From positions 26,652 through 90,651 of the forward strand of contig JADKIC010000019.1 of NCBI GenBank assembly GCA_016721435.1: a DNA stretch of 64,000 nucleotides, written 5' to 3'. How positions within the stretch are numbered: the first letter of the stretch is position 1; each line of letters opens with the position of its first letter. Shown here piece by piece: positions 29,463 to 38,317 of this stretch. Position numbers and translations under genes: made by a program. This DNA comes from Bacteroidota bacterium. Its GTDB lineage: Bacteria; Bacteroidota; Bacteroidia; AKYH767-A; OLB10. The notes under the pieces were generated by a model. The model searched no databases. It was not told where the DNA came from and saw only the letters and a list, made by a program, of their open reading frames with translations.

Positions 29463-30001
29463 AATTTAATTGTCTTTATATTTTATATGATCCTTGCAAA
29501 AATCAAAAAAAGCATTTTCATCACAATAAAATTATGAATAAAATTTGAAAAAAAGCGAAAGCTCAAAACCTAACTTGAATTGATGTCCCGAAGCCTCGGG
29601 ATGATGAATGTTTTGAATGAATTTAGAGTTATTATTTTAATAAAATTCCTCCGTGCCCCCTTCGTGTCCTGCGTGCCTCAGTGGTTAAAAAGGAAAATTC
29701 CTTCGAAGACGGCAATTGCTATTCACCTAAAATTTCTTTTTATATTATTCGGTAATATAAATTATTTTAAACCGAATGTGACTGCAAAGGTGTCTCGTAG
29801 CTCCCGATAGCTATCTGGATCGGAGACGCAGAGACCCTTTAGAGAGGCGCAGTAAACTTTATGCCAATGTTAAGTTTTCACATCTCCCAAAAAAGCAAGC
29901 AGCCAGAAGCGAGAGGCTAGCAGCAAAAAATACCATTGTCAATTAAAATCAATAATCACCTAAAATTTGATGATCTTCAACGAAACACATTATAGTTCAC
30001 C
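29463..30001. other. Gene-free spacer with dispersed intergenic repeats
   Basis: No supportable gene in 539 nt. It contains a short perfect hairpin (29586-29601, TCCCGA/TCGGGA with a 4-nt loop), a sequence rich in repeated CGTG/CGTGCC words (29648-29686), and a stretch at 29781-29853 that shares TCGTAGC and CGCAGAGA words with 34511-34570. These look like decayed copies of dispersed repeats. A 76-codon open frame here overlaps the repeats and is not considered real. Confidence 0.6.
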
Positions 30002-30304
30002 TCAAAACGGCATCCCCGGCAATAAATCTCTTCCTGCGGATTTCATCTCTGCTTCGTTGACTTTTTCTGCGGCTTCCAGGGCTCTGTTCATGGCGATTTC
30101 AAGGAGTTCTTCTACTTGTTCTTTTTTCTCCGGGAAGAGTAAATGTGGAGCGATTTCCACGGAGAGCACTTTCCGGTTGCCATTCATAGAAATTTTGACT
30201 TCATTGTCGCCGGCAGTTCCTTCCACAGAGATGGTTTCGAGACGCGATTTAGCCTCTTCCATCTTCTTTTTTAAGTCTCCAAGTTTGTTGATCAGGTCGA
30301 ACAT
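30002..30304 (-). CDS. YbaB/EbfC family nucleoid-associated protein
   Basis: 100 aa, intact. The N-terminal helix MFDLINKLGDLKKKMEEAKSRLETISVEG, the middle EVKISMNGNRKVLSVEIAPHLL and the C-terminal helix with VEELLEIAMNRALEAAEKV are the YbaB/EbfC fold. Members bind DNA as dimers. In many bacteria the gene follows dnaX, but here dnaX is 14 kb away. A possible -7 box (TAATTTTG on the minus strand, 30330-30337) lies upstream. Confidence 0.9.
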   Translation of the reverse strand: MFDLINKLGDLKKKMEEAKSRLETISVEGTAGDNEVKISMNGNRKVLSVEIAPHLLFPEKKEQVEELLEIAMNRALEAAEKVNEAEMKSAGRDLLPGMPF

Positions 30305-30487
30305 TTTATTCAGGGTTGGGTTTGAGTAGCAAAATTAAACTTAGTTTGCCAAGGGAGGTAAAATATTTACTAAATTGATTTTTAAGCATTAATAGTCGAT
30401 GAAATCTGGAAAATTGCCGACATATTAAACAGTTTAGGACGATGCTGATCTTTTCTCTACATTAGGGCCGAAATACCTAACAACTAT

Positions 30488-32041
30488 ATGAGCGATCAAC
30501 GGACCATCGGCCATCCCAAGGGCCTTTATGTACTCTTCATCACAGAAATGTGGGAGCGATTCAGTTACTATGGCATGCGTGCCATTTTTTGTTTTGTTTC
30601 TCACCAAGGCGCTGGTGATGAGCGATAAGGATGCATCTAATATTTATGGAAGTTTTACAGGTCTTGTGTACCTGACTCCATTGATTGGCGGATATATCAG
30701 TGATAGATACTGGGGGAACCGAAGGAGTATTTTTATAGGTGGAATTATGATGGGTATCGGACAAATTTTAATGTTTATGTCGGGTAATTCATTGGGTACG
30801 GCTATGGCGAGTCCGCTCATGTTAAGCGGTCTTACTTTGCTGATCATTGGGAACGGTTTCTTCAAACCCAATATTTCAACCATGGTGGGTCAACTCTATC
30901 CTAAAGGAGATGGACGTATTGATGGTGCATTTACCATCTTTTATATGGGAATTAATCTGGGTGCTTTCTTTGCTCCATTAATTTGCGGAGGATTGGGTGA
31001 TACAGGCGATGTAGGCGATTTCAAATGGGGCTTCCTGGCGGCTGGTGTTGGAATGATTGTATCGGTCATCACTTTCGAGTTTTTGAAAATAAATACATCA
31101 TCGATCCCGATGGAAATGCAGTGGGCTTACCTCCTTCTCATTATAAATCGTCAGCGCCATCGGATCAAAAAGAAGCATTGCCTACCAATTATGGGAAAAT
31201 GGGAATGATTGTTTTAATAGGAGTTGTTTTAGTCTATGTCTTTCATAATTTCATGGGACTTGATTTAATAGGTGGCTTCATTTTCGCTTCTGCAATCGCT
31301 GTCCCGGCTTTAATTATAACGGATAGTTCATTGAGCAAAGATGAAAAAGAACGCATATGGGTAATTTTTATATTGGCCTTCTTTGTGGTCTTCTTCTGGA
31401 GTGCATTTGAACAAGCCGGAGCCTCTCTTACCATTTTTGCTGATAAACAAACTGACCGGCATATCGGAAGTTGGGAAATGCCCGCTTCCTGGTTTCAATC
31501 GATAAATCCATTGGGAATAATACTCCTTGCGCCCTTGTTCAGCAGCATGTGGGTTGGAATGAACAGAAGAAAGATGGAACCTTCCTCTCCGCTGAAAATG
31601 GCTGCAGGTCTGGCTTTATTGTGCTTAGGTTATATTGTAATTGCCGTTGGTGTTAACGGTGTGGATGCCTCAACTAAAATTTCCATGTGGTGGTTGATCA
31701 CCCTGTACATTTTACATACCATGGGCGAACTTTGTTTATCACCTATCGGACTTTCCATGGTATCTAAACTGGCTCCGGTACGTTTTGCTTCTCTCCTTAT
31801 GGGCACATGGTTTCTGGCCAATGCAGCAGCCAATAAGCTGGCAGGTAGTCTGAGTGCATTGATTCCTCCCGGCGCAGGTGAAGCAGCAGTAGCAGCAGGT
31901 GACAATCCAAAATTACTCGGTTTCGAAATTTCCAATCTCTTCGAATTCTTCAACATCTTCATCATCATGAGCGGCGCTGCAGCAATAATTCTATTCATAC
32001 TGTACAGGAAGCTACTGAAGATGATGCATGGTGTTAATTAA
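30488..32041 (+). CDS. POT family proton-dependent peptide transporter, frameshifted
   Basis: About 517 aa after repair. The start at 30488 reads MSDQRTIGHPKGLYVLFITE, then MWERFSYYGMRA, the POT signature motif (ExxERFxYYG). Later come GNGFFKPNISTMVGQLY and ELCLSPIGLSMVSKLAP, the second family motif. It imports di- and tripeptides with protons. The frame shifts near 30585 (a T6 run with one T too many) and near 31090 (an A run one base short, correct reading EFLKNKYIIDPDG). It is followed by a paralogous gene after a 209-nt spacer holding an inverted heptamer array. Confidence 0.9.
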
Positions 32042-32210
32042 GAATTCAGAATGCAGAATTCAGAATTGAAAGGTGGTATTAAGAATTAGGAAATGTAAGG
32101 TGGTATTCAGAATTCAGATTACGAACTGAGAATTGGAATGTTGAATGGCAGGTCCTAACTTCCAATTCATTCTTCCTAATTCTGCATTCTGAATTCTGAA
32201 TTCTGAATTA
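32041..32210. repeat. Inverted AATTCAG heptamer arrays
   Basis: The array begins at the last base of the preceding stop codon. 32041-32060 is a perfect 20-nt inverted repeat of 32178-32197; both arms are runs of AATTCAG-type 7-nt units (AGAATTC, AGAATGC on the left; CTGAATT units to 32210 on the right). The 117 nt between carry further degenerate units such as TGGTATT and AAGAATT. The whole could fold into a long hairpin. Confidence 0.9.
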
Positions 32211-32249
32211 ATCTATTTGGTATAAAAATAAATTCATTAATCAAAGATA

Positions 32250-33725
32250 ATGGCGCAAACACTCGAACAAATACAAGACTTTAAGGGTAAATATCCAAAG
32301 CAATTATGGTATCTCTTCTTTTCAGAGATGTGGGAGCGTTTCTGCTTCTACGGCATGCGCGGAATGCTCACCGTCTTTATGGTGAGTGAGCTCTTGATGA
32401 AAGAGGATACCGCAAATCTTCAGTATGGGGCCACACAGGCATTTGTCTACGCGTTTACATTCATTGGCGGACTCTTCGCGGATAAGATCCTAAGGTTCAG
32501 GAAATCGCTCTTTTGGGGTGGATTGATGATGATTACCGGCAGTTGTATTCTTGCCTTCAATCCACATGATTTATTCTTCATGGGTATCAGCTTCACGATT
32601 ATTGGAACCGGATTTTTCAAGCCGAATATTTCCACAATGGTTGGAGCCTTGTATCACGATAACGATTCGAGAAGAGACGCCGGATTTTCATTGTTTTATG
32701 CGGGCATCAACGTGGGGGCCTTGTTGGGAGGATATGCCTGTATTGCCATTGCACAGAGTTATTCCTGGAACCTGGCTTTCGGACTAGCTGCCATTGTGAT
32801 GACCATAAGTTTACTTACATTTCTTTTCACGCAAAAGAGTCTGGGGCCTATTGGACTTTCTCCCTATCTCGTTAAAGGTATCAAAGGAAAGCAATGGCAC
32901 GAGTACGCTACCTATCTGGGCTCGCTTGCCGTGATTCCATTGATCATGATCATGGTATCAAAGACAGAGTACACCGATTATTTCATGTACACCATCGGAC
33001 CGGTTACGCTGATTTATATTTTTTATGAGATGTCGAAATTTAGTATGGTGGAAAGGAAGAAGCTGATGGCGGCACTGGTATTTATTATCTTTTCTATTCT
33101 CTTCTGGGCATTTTTCGAGCAGAGTGGTGGTTCACTGGCTTTGTTCGCTGCAAACAATTTGGACAATGACATTGCCGGAATTCAATTCAATCCCAACGGT
33201 GTTAACAACGCAGCCAACTCGCTCTTCGTCATCATTTTTGCTCCGCTACTCGGTCTGTTGTGGGTATGGTTGAGTAAACGAAATAAGGAACCCAATACCG
33301 TGATAAAGTTTGGACTTGGATTTTTATTTCTTTCGTTAGCTTTCTATGTGTTTTATGCCACCCGTTTTTTTGCTACTGTTGAAGGGATGACATCATTGGA
33401 GATATTTACACTGGCTTACTTTATCATCACTTTCGGGGAACTCTGCCTCTCGCCTATTGGCTTATCCATTATGACGAAGCTTTCGCCTCAGCCGCTGCAA
33501 GGGGTGATGATGGGCATGTGGTTTCTTGCCAGTGCTTACGGACAATATGTAGCCGGAATTTTAGGTGCAGGTATGGCCTCTCCAAATGATAATGCAAGTC
33601 TGACTGAAAAGCTGATCTCCTATACCGATGGTTATCATCAATTGGCCATTTATGCACTTGTTTCAGGAGTGGCGTTAATTATTATTTCTCCCCTGGTTCG
33701 AAAATTGATGGGCGAAGTAAAATAA
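32250..33725 (+). CDS. POT family proton-dependent peptide transporter
   Basis: 491 aa, intact. The N-terminus has the motif SEMWERFCFYGMRGML, followed by GTGFFKPNISTMVGALYHD and FSLFYAGINVGALLGGY; the C-terminal half has AFFEQSGGSLALFA and FGELCLSPIGLSIMTKLSP. About 13 membrane helices. It is a paralogue of the gene just upstream (same motifs, same direction), so a duplication is likely. Neighbouring prolyl oligopeptidase and these two importers together point to use of small peptides as nutrients. The thioredoxin gene follows after 49 nt. Confidence 0.92.
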   Translation: MAQTLEQIQDFKGKYPKQLWYLFFSEMWERFCFYGMRGMLTVFMVSELLMKEDTANLQYGATQAFVYAFTFIGGLFADKILRFRKSLFWGGLMMITGSCILAFNPHDLFFMGISFTIIGTGFFKPNISTMVGALYHDNDSRRDAGFSLFYAGINVGALLGGYACIAIAQSYSWNLAFGLAAIVMTISLLTFLFTQKSLGPIGLSPYLVKGIKGKQWHEYATYLGSLAVIPLIMIMVSKTEYTDYFMYTIGPVTLIYIFYEMSKFSMVERKKLMAALVFIIFSILFWAFFEQSGGSLALFAANNLDNDIAGIQFNPNGVNNAANSLFVIIFAPLLGLLWVWLSKRNKEPNTVIKFGLGFLFLSLAFYVFYATRFFATVEGMTSLEIFTLAYFIITFGELCLSPIGLSIMTKLSPQPLQGVMMGMWFLASAYGQYVAGILGAGMASPNDNASLTEKLISYTDGYHQLAIYALVSGVALIIISPLVRKLMGEVK

Positions 33726-33774
33726 AATGAAATTATTCTTAAATTAGAACGTTAATAATAAAAAACTATCCTTC

Positions 33775-34301
33775 ATGCACATTCGTCTAAAACCTTTCGT
33801 TATTTCCTTAATCCTCTTCTTTACATTTCAGTCTTCCTCTCAAGCACAGCATGCCAAACCCAACACCGGTGTCATTTCGTGGATGAGCTTCGAAGATGCC
33901 GTCGCGTTAAATGATAAAGCACCCAAAAAAATATTCATTGATGTTTACACGGCCTGGTGCGGCTGGTGCAAAAAGATGGATGCAAGTACTTTCAAGGACA
34001 CAGCAGTTGTTAAATATATTGCAGACAACTATTATGCGGTGAAATTAGATGCAGAAACGCGCGATACCATTTTATTCAGAGATAAGATATTTGTGTATAA
34101 GCCGGAGTTCAAAGCCAATGAATTAGCGGTTTCCTTACTCAATGGAAAATGGGCTATCCCAGTTTTGTGGTGATGGATGAGAAATATTCTCTACTTACTC
34201 CACTTTCCGGATTTCAATCTACGCAGGATTTAATGCCGGTATTAACTTTTTATGGCAGCAATGCCTATCAAACGGTGAAGTGGGAAGAGTATAAAAAGTA
34301 A
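33775..34301 (+). CDS. Periplasmic thioredoxin-fold protein, frameshifted
   Basis: About 175 aa after repair. A signal peptide (MHIRLKPFVISLILFFTFQSSSQAQ) precedes a thioredoxin fold with FIDVYTAWCGWCKKMD, active-site C62 and C65. The frame changes near 34150-34155, after which PSFVVMDEKYSLLTPLSGFQ supplies the conserved cis-Pro loop and the gene ends at 34301. It would act as a thiol-disulfide reductase or isomerase in the periplasm. An array of CCGGCTA-type heptamers starts 4 nt after the stop codon. Confidence 0.82.
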
Positions 34302-34662
34302 TGTCCCGGCTACCGGCTGCCAGCTTCCGGCCACCGGCTTCCAGCAATTGGCTGCTTTTTACTCACTCGGTTGTAGGTTTGAGTTTAAGATGATGAGGCT
34401 TTGATGGAGAGTTGTTTACTCATAGAGATGGATTCTCTCGACAAAGTGTTTAGAATAAAGTATGCTTCATTTATAGAAAAGTTTTATTAGTAATTGAATT
34501 TTTTCTAGGGTTCACGCAGCCTACTTCGCCAAAGCTTCGTAGCCCGACGGAGGCGCTGAGCCGCAGAGATAACTTCTTCATTTTAACTTACAAGTTTAGA
34601 AGAGAAGATGAGAATTCTATTTTATTAAAAATTCATCCCTTCAATACCTGGTCCGCAACTCA
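34302..34662. other. Spacer between convergent genes with repeats
   Basis: It holds the left CCGGCTA array (34306-34354), an AT-rich middle, and a repeat-like stretch at 34511-34570 with TCGTAGC and CGCAGAGA words in common with 29781-29853. No gene is seen. The frame of the minus-strand outer-membrane protein gene enters from the right at 34641. Confidence 0.6.
34306..34354 (+). repeat. Tandem heptamer array, 7 units of CCGGCTA type
   Basis: Seven exact 7-nt units: CCGGCTA, CCGGCTG, CCAGCTT, CCGGCCA, CCGGCTT, CCAGCAA, TTGGCTG. It starts 4 nt after the thioredoxin stop codon. The same unit in the opposite orientation forms the array at 34663-34732. Confidence 0.9.
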
Positions 34663-35531
34663 CCGCCCAATGCCCTTAGCTCACAGCCGGAAGCCCATAG
34701 CCCAAAGCCGGTAGCCGGTAGCCGGTAGCCCAAAGCGATACGTTTAAAATAGAAATTCAAATTCAACGATCCTGATGCATTATCATTGTCGAATTGAAAA
34801 TTGGATGATTTACCCGAATTGGTGACGGTAGATTCAGCGGAAGAGCCATTCCATGTTTCTGTTTCCACTTCTCCACGTCCTTTTGATTGCAAAGTAGGTC
34901 CCCAGCCGAATTCAGCGCTCAGGGAAGCCTTTGCAGCAAAGAAATATTCAACACCAATTAATCCTCTCAGGTTAAAGCCAAAACCATTTCCGGGTTTTGA
35001 AGATTTTAAACGCGTGACCTGATTTTCGCTGCTAAGCGGATTTCCGTAACTATAAGTCGTTTTATCAGTTGTTATTTTGAAAAGCAATTCTCCTCCGTAA
35101 AATCCGCGAACTCTTCCCTGTCCGCGCCATTTTTGAAGTCCGCCACCAATGGTAATGTTGCTGGTAGATAATTTGGTTTCATCTGAAACCGTTTCATTCG
35201 GATTCGTGCTTCCTATTCTTGGCACTAAAGTATCCGTTTTTTCAACACCGAATCCCATCCTCACCTTTCCTCTGATCGCTGTATTTTCCTTGATCACATA
35301 GAGACCGGTTATGGTGAGCGGATGATAAGCGGTGAAACCGGCAATGGGTGTTTCATTGTTATCATTAAACAAACTCCCCATAAATCGAAGAAAGGGTACG
35401 GCATCAAAGCCAAGTGCAATTTCTCCTTTTTCAGGAGTGATGACGATGCCATCACGGTTTTTAAAAGGTTCCTGTGCAAATGACAGAGAAGTGCTTAGGA
35501 GCAGACTGGCTAGTAAAACCGTTTTTTTCAT
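34641..35531 (-). CDS. Outer-membrane beta-barrel protein with repeat-derived C-terminal tail
   Basis: 296 aa from the ATG at 35531; the frame extends to a TTG at 35546. A signal peptide (MKKTVLLASLLLSTSLSFAQ) is followed by alternating hydrophobic beta-strands (for example NAFGFNLRGL-like, ASLSAEFGWGP) up to LNLNFYFKRIALGYR near residue 270. Barrels of this type normally stop right there with a terminal Phe. Instead the frame runs on through a heptamer array (34663-34732) and adds about 25 residues (LPATGFGLWASG and on) before a stop at 34641. The natural C-terminus is therefore lost or masked. Function is not known; it may be a porin-like or assembly protein. Confidence 0.78.
   Translation of the reverse strand: MKKTVLLASLLLSTSLSFAQEPFKNRDGIVITPEKGEIALGFDAVPFLRFMGSLFNDNNETPIAGFTAYHPLTITGLYVIKENTAIRGKVRMGFGVEKTDTLVPRIGSTNPNETVSDETKLSTSNITIGGGLQKWRGQGRVRGFYGGELLFKITTDKTTYSYGNPLSSENQVTRLKSSKPGNGFGFNLRGLIGVEYFFAAKASLSAEFGWGPTLQSKGRGEVETETWNGSSAESTVTNSGKSSNFQFDNDNASGSLNLNFYFKRIALGYRLPATGFGLWASGCELRALGGELRTRY
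34663..34732 (-). repeat. Tandem heptamer array inside the 3' end of the barrel gene
   Basis: Ten contiguous 7-nt units on the plus strand: CCGCCCA, ATGCCCT, TAGCTCA, CAGCCGG, AAGCCCA, TAGCCCA, AAGCCGG, TAGCCGG, TAGCCGG, TAGCCCA. Read on the minus strand they are CCGGCTA/TGGGCTA units, in the sense direction of the barrel gene and the same family as 34306-34354. Confidence 0.9.
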
Positions 35532-35652
35532 AAGTGTATTTTTCAAATTACGATTGTTGATGAATCAATTTTAAATGAGAGGTGTTGCTGAGAAATTCGA
35601 GGTGAATAGTTTGCTTAAGTACTCCGAATTGCGTTTTGTTATCTTAAATAAA

Positions 35653-36636
35653 TCAGGTAGCCAATATTGTATTTATTCTGAGAAGCTCCATGTCGAGGGG
35701 TTCATGTTGTTTGGTAGCCTGACTGAATGGAGTAAAGAATTTTTCTCCTTTCAGAATCCCAATCATCTTTCTGTTTTCACCTGCTAACAGCGATTCTACC
35801 GCCCATACACCGAACTTCGCGGCAAGGATGCGGTCAAAGGCAGTTGGACTTCCTCCTCTCTGCACATGACCTAATATGGTAACTTTCGTGTCGTAATGTG
35901 GTAACAATTCCTTTATTTTATGTGCAACTTCATCCGCCCCGCCGTTCTTCTCTCCTTCTCCTACAATAATAATACTGCTGTTTTTATTATTCGATTTCCC
36001 TTCTTCCAGCTTTTGAATCAATTCATCAAAGTCAGTCATAATTTCAGGTAATAAAATTTCTTCAGCGCCCCCTGCCAATCCTGCCCATAAGGCGATGCAA
36101 CCCGAATCTCTCCCCATCACCTCAATGAAGAAGCAACGGTCATGCGAAGCAGCGGTATCCCTGATTTTATCGACGGCTTCAATCACATTATTCACGGCCG
36201 TATCAAAACCGAGCGTGTAATCTGTTCCTGTAAGATCATTGTCAATAGTACCGGGAATGCCAACGATTCGAATATCCGGATATTTGGTACAGAAGGCTTC
36301 GGCACCTTTAAAGGTTCCATCTCCACCAATAGCAACAATAGCATCAATTTGATGTTGCTTTAAATTTTCATACGCCTTTTGCATCCCTTCCGGTGTCATA
36401 AAATCCTTGCTGCGCGCTGCTTTCAGGATAGTACCTCCCCGTTGAATAATATTACTCACTGAACGGGACGTGAGGGGCTTAAATTCATCTTCAATCATTC
36501 CCTGATAACCTCGCATAATGCCATAAAGCCGAAGCTTATTGACTAACCCTGTTCTGACCACCGCCCTGATACAGGCATTCATTCCGGGAGCATCACCTCC
36601 TGAAGAGAAAACGGCTAAACGTTCAATTTTTTGCAT
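35653..36636 (-). CDS. pfkA: 6-phosphofructokinase, ATP-dependent
   Basis: 327 aa, intact and of normal length. Signatures are SSGGDAPGMNACIRAVVRT near the start, IVAIGGDGTFKGAEAF, the catalytic segment PGTIDNDLTGTDYTLGFDTAVN, EVMGRDSGCIAL and HVQRGGSPTAFDR. It phosphorylates fructose 6-phosphate in glycolysis. It stands alone; a 105-nt spacer separates its start from the NUDIX gene. The start at 36636 is the only good ATG before the nucleotide-binding loop. Confidence 0.95.
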   Translation of the reverse strand: MQKIERLAVFSSGGDAPGMNACIRAVVRTGLVNKLRLYGIMRGYQGMIEDEFKPLTSRSVSNIIQRGGTILKAARSKDFMTPEGMQKAYENLKQHQIDAIVAIGGDGTFKGAEAFCTKYPDIRIVGIPGTIDNDLTGTDYTLGFDTAVNNVIEAVDKIRDTAASHDRCFFIEVMGRDSGCIALWAGLAGGAEEILLPEIMTDFDELIQKLEEGKSNNKNSSIIIVGEGEKNGGADEVAHKIKELLPHYDTKVTILGHVQRGGSPTAFDRILAAKFGVWAVESLLAGENRKMIGILKGEKFFTPFSQATKQHEPLDMELLRINTILAT

Positions 36637-36741
36637 CGTAATTTAATAGGGTTTTTTAAAACTAATCGTTTAACGTTAAAGTTCGCAGGTTAGTATAACC
36701 GGTTAATATTTGTAAGGGTATCGTGGAGAACACTTTTTCAA

Positions 36742-37341
36742 TTAGAGCAGTCCTCTGTCCATCATTATTTTTACTTTCAGAATAGAAGCAACACTTAACC
36801 CATCTTTTATCTCTCCTCGAAACACCATTTCTACTACCTCTTCGAAAGGCAATTTTCGCACGTGCAACTGCTCCGTTTCTTCCGGAGAACTTCCAACTTC
36901 CGACAAATTCTTTGCAATATAGGTATACCCTGTTTCATCCGAAACGGAGTTGCTTAATTGCGTTTCTAAAACAAGTTCCCAATGTGCTGCCTGCAGTCCG
37001 GTTTCCTCCTCCAATTCACGTTTAGCGCCTTCCAGTGGATCTTCTCCTTCCGGACACCCTCCTTCCGGCACTTCCCATTCGTAGGTATTTAAGGTGTAAC
37101 GGTATTGACCAACGATCCAGGTATTGTTATTTTCATCGAGTGGAATAATAGCAATAGCTTTGTTTTTAAAATGTACCACTCCATAAATACCCGGATTACC
37201 GGAAGGGTTCAGCACCTTCGACTCCACCACCCGAATCCAGTTGTTATCATATTTTACCTCGGAGCTTAATGTGGTCCAGGGGTTCTTTGTAGATGGTGTT
37301 GTCATTTTCAGAACTTTTTCATCAGTTATTGATCCATTCAT
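36742..37341 (-). CDS. NUDIX hydrolase, ADP-ribose pyrophosphatase type
   Basis: 199 aa, intact. The Nudix box runs over GGCPEGEDPLEGAKRELEEE and TGL (about residues 94-116), with the REL-EE core for metal binding. Preceding VPEGG and the length suit ADP-ribose or nucleotide-sugar pyrophosphatases. It clears nucleoside diphosphate derivatives. It starts directly at the end of the enoyl-CoA hydratase gene (adjacent codons), so the two are co-transcribed. Confidence 0.88.
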   Translation of the reverse strand: MNGSITDEKVLKMTTPSTKNPWTTLSSEVKYDNNWIRVVESKVLNPSGNPGIYGVVHFKNKAIAIIPLDENNNTWIVGQYRYTLNTYEWEVPEGGCPEGEDPLEGAKRELEEETGLQAAHWELVLETQLSNSVSDETGYTYIAKNLSEVGSSPEETEQLHVRKLPFEEVVEMVFRGEIKDGLSVASILKVKIMMDRGLL

Positions 37342-38106
37342 TTAACGCGAACCCTGCTTAAACTTAGAGATCGCGTTACGTGTAAATTCACTCAGTACAA
37401 GAGCGCCGCTCATCCCTGCTCTTTCCAGCAGGAGTTGATCCCAGTTTTCAGTGCCTTCCCAAAATATTTTCTTAAGCATTTTCATCGCTTCGGGATGACT
37501 TGTTGCAAGCGTATCCGCCAATGTAGTTACTGCCTTATTTAGTTCCTCATGAGTAGAAAACACTTCATTGTAAAGTCCTTTTTCTCTTGCCCATGAGGCA
37601 TCTTTCCATGATGCAGCATTAATGGACAAGTGCATAAAAGCAGCCGTTCCAATTTTTCTTTCCACCGCCGGACCCACCACAAAAGGTCCGATTCCGACTG
37701 CAAGCTCACTGAGTTTTACAGACGCACTTTCATGCGCCAAAGTATAATCAGCTGCAGAGGCAAGACCCACTCCGCCGCCAACAGCCTTTCCCTGAACAGC
37801 AGCGATAATAAATTTGGGTGCCTTGCGCATGGCATTGATCACTTCAGCAAAGCCCGAAAAGAAAATTTTTCCGGTTACGTCATCATGAATCGACATCAGT
37901 TCATCGAACGAAGCACCTGCACAAAAAGCTTTTTCTCCTTCACTTTTCAACACAATTACTCTAGCATCATCATTTTCACCTGCTGCTCTTATTTCCGCGG
38001 CAAGTTCTCTGAGTAAAACTCCCGGCAAAGAGTTAGACTGAGGATGAAAAAATGTGATCGTAGCTATCCCCTTGCTTATTTCCGTACTAATTTTTTGAGT
38101 CAACAT
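37342..38106 (-). CDS. Enoyl-CoA hydratase/isomerase family protein
   Basis: 254 aa from the ATG at 38106 (MLTQKISTEISKGIATITFF); the frame extends 45 nt further upstream without support. Crotonase features: SEGEKAFCAGASFDEL (first oxyanion loop), AAVQGKAVGGGVGLASAADYTLA (second) and SVKLSELAVGIGPFV. The Glu in the second loop is not the usual one in every position, so hydratase or isomerase activity cannot be chosen. It lies 209 nt downstream of paaZ in the same direction and probably works with it on ring-opened phenylacetate CoA intermediates. This link is an inference from order. Confidence 0.85.
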   Translation of the reverse strand: MLTQKISTEISKGIATITFFHPQSNSLPGVLLRELAAEIRAAGENDDARVIVLKSEGEKAFCAGASFDELMSIHDDVTGKIFFSGFAEVINAMRKAPKFIIAAVQGKAVGGGVGLASAADYTLAHESASVKLSELAVGIGPFVVGPAVERKIGTAAFMHLSINAASWKDASWAREKGLYNEVFSTHEELNKAVTTLADTLATSHPEAMKMLKKIFWEGTENWDQLLLERAGMSGALVLSEFTRNAISKFKQGSR

Positions 38107-38182
38107 TCTTTTTATTCTCCCGTTTGATTCTAATACAAACAAATTTTTCAATTAAATTAACTTTTACTATCTCTCTTTCAAT

Positions 38183-38317
38183 TCTCAAGTCTAATCTAAA
38201 TTCCTAATTCTAATCTAAATTCCTAATTCTAATTTAAATTCCCAATTCCCAATTCCCAATTCCCAATTCCCAATTCCCAATTCTGAATTCTGAATTCTGA
38301 ATTCTGAATTCAGAATT
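38183..38317 (-). repeat. Heptamer array CCCAATT x6, CTGAATT x4, CAGAATT x1, after paaZ
   Basis: 38241-38282 is six exact CCCAATT units and 38283-38310 four CTGAATT units, then CAGAATT overlaps the paaZ stop codon. To the left lie two copies of a 19-bp CTAATT-rich unit. Read in the paaZ direction the array starts at the stop codon with AATTCAG units, the same as the array after the first POT gene. Confidence 0.95.

Noticed and set aside
29580..29810. Open frame of 76 codons in the spacer
   Set aside because: It runs through repeat-like sequence and has no protein-like composition or start context.
35332..35574. Open frame of 80 codons opposite the barrel gene
   Set aside because: Antisense shadow of the signal peptide and first strands of the barrel gene.
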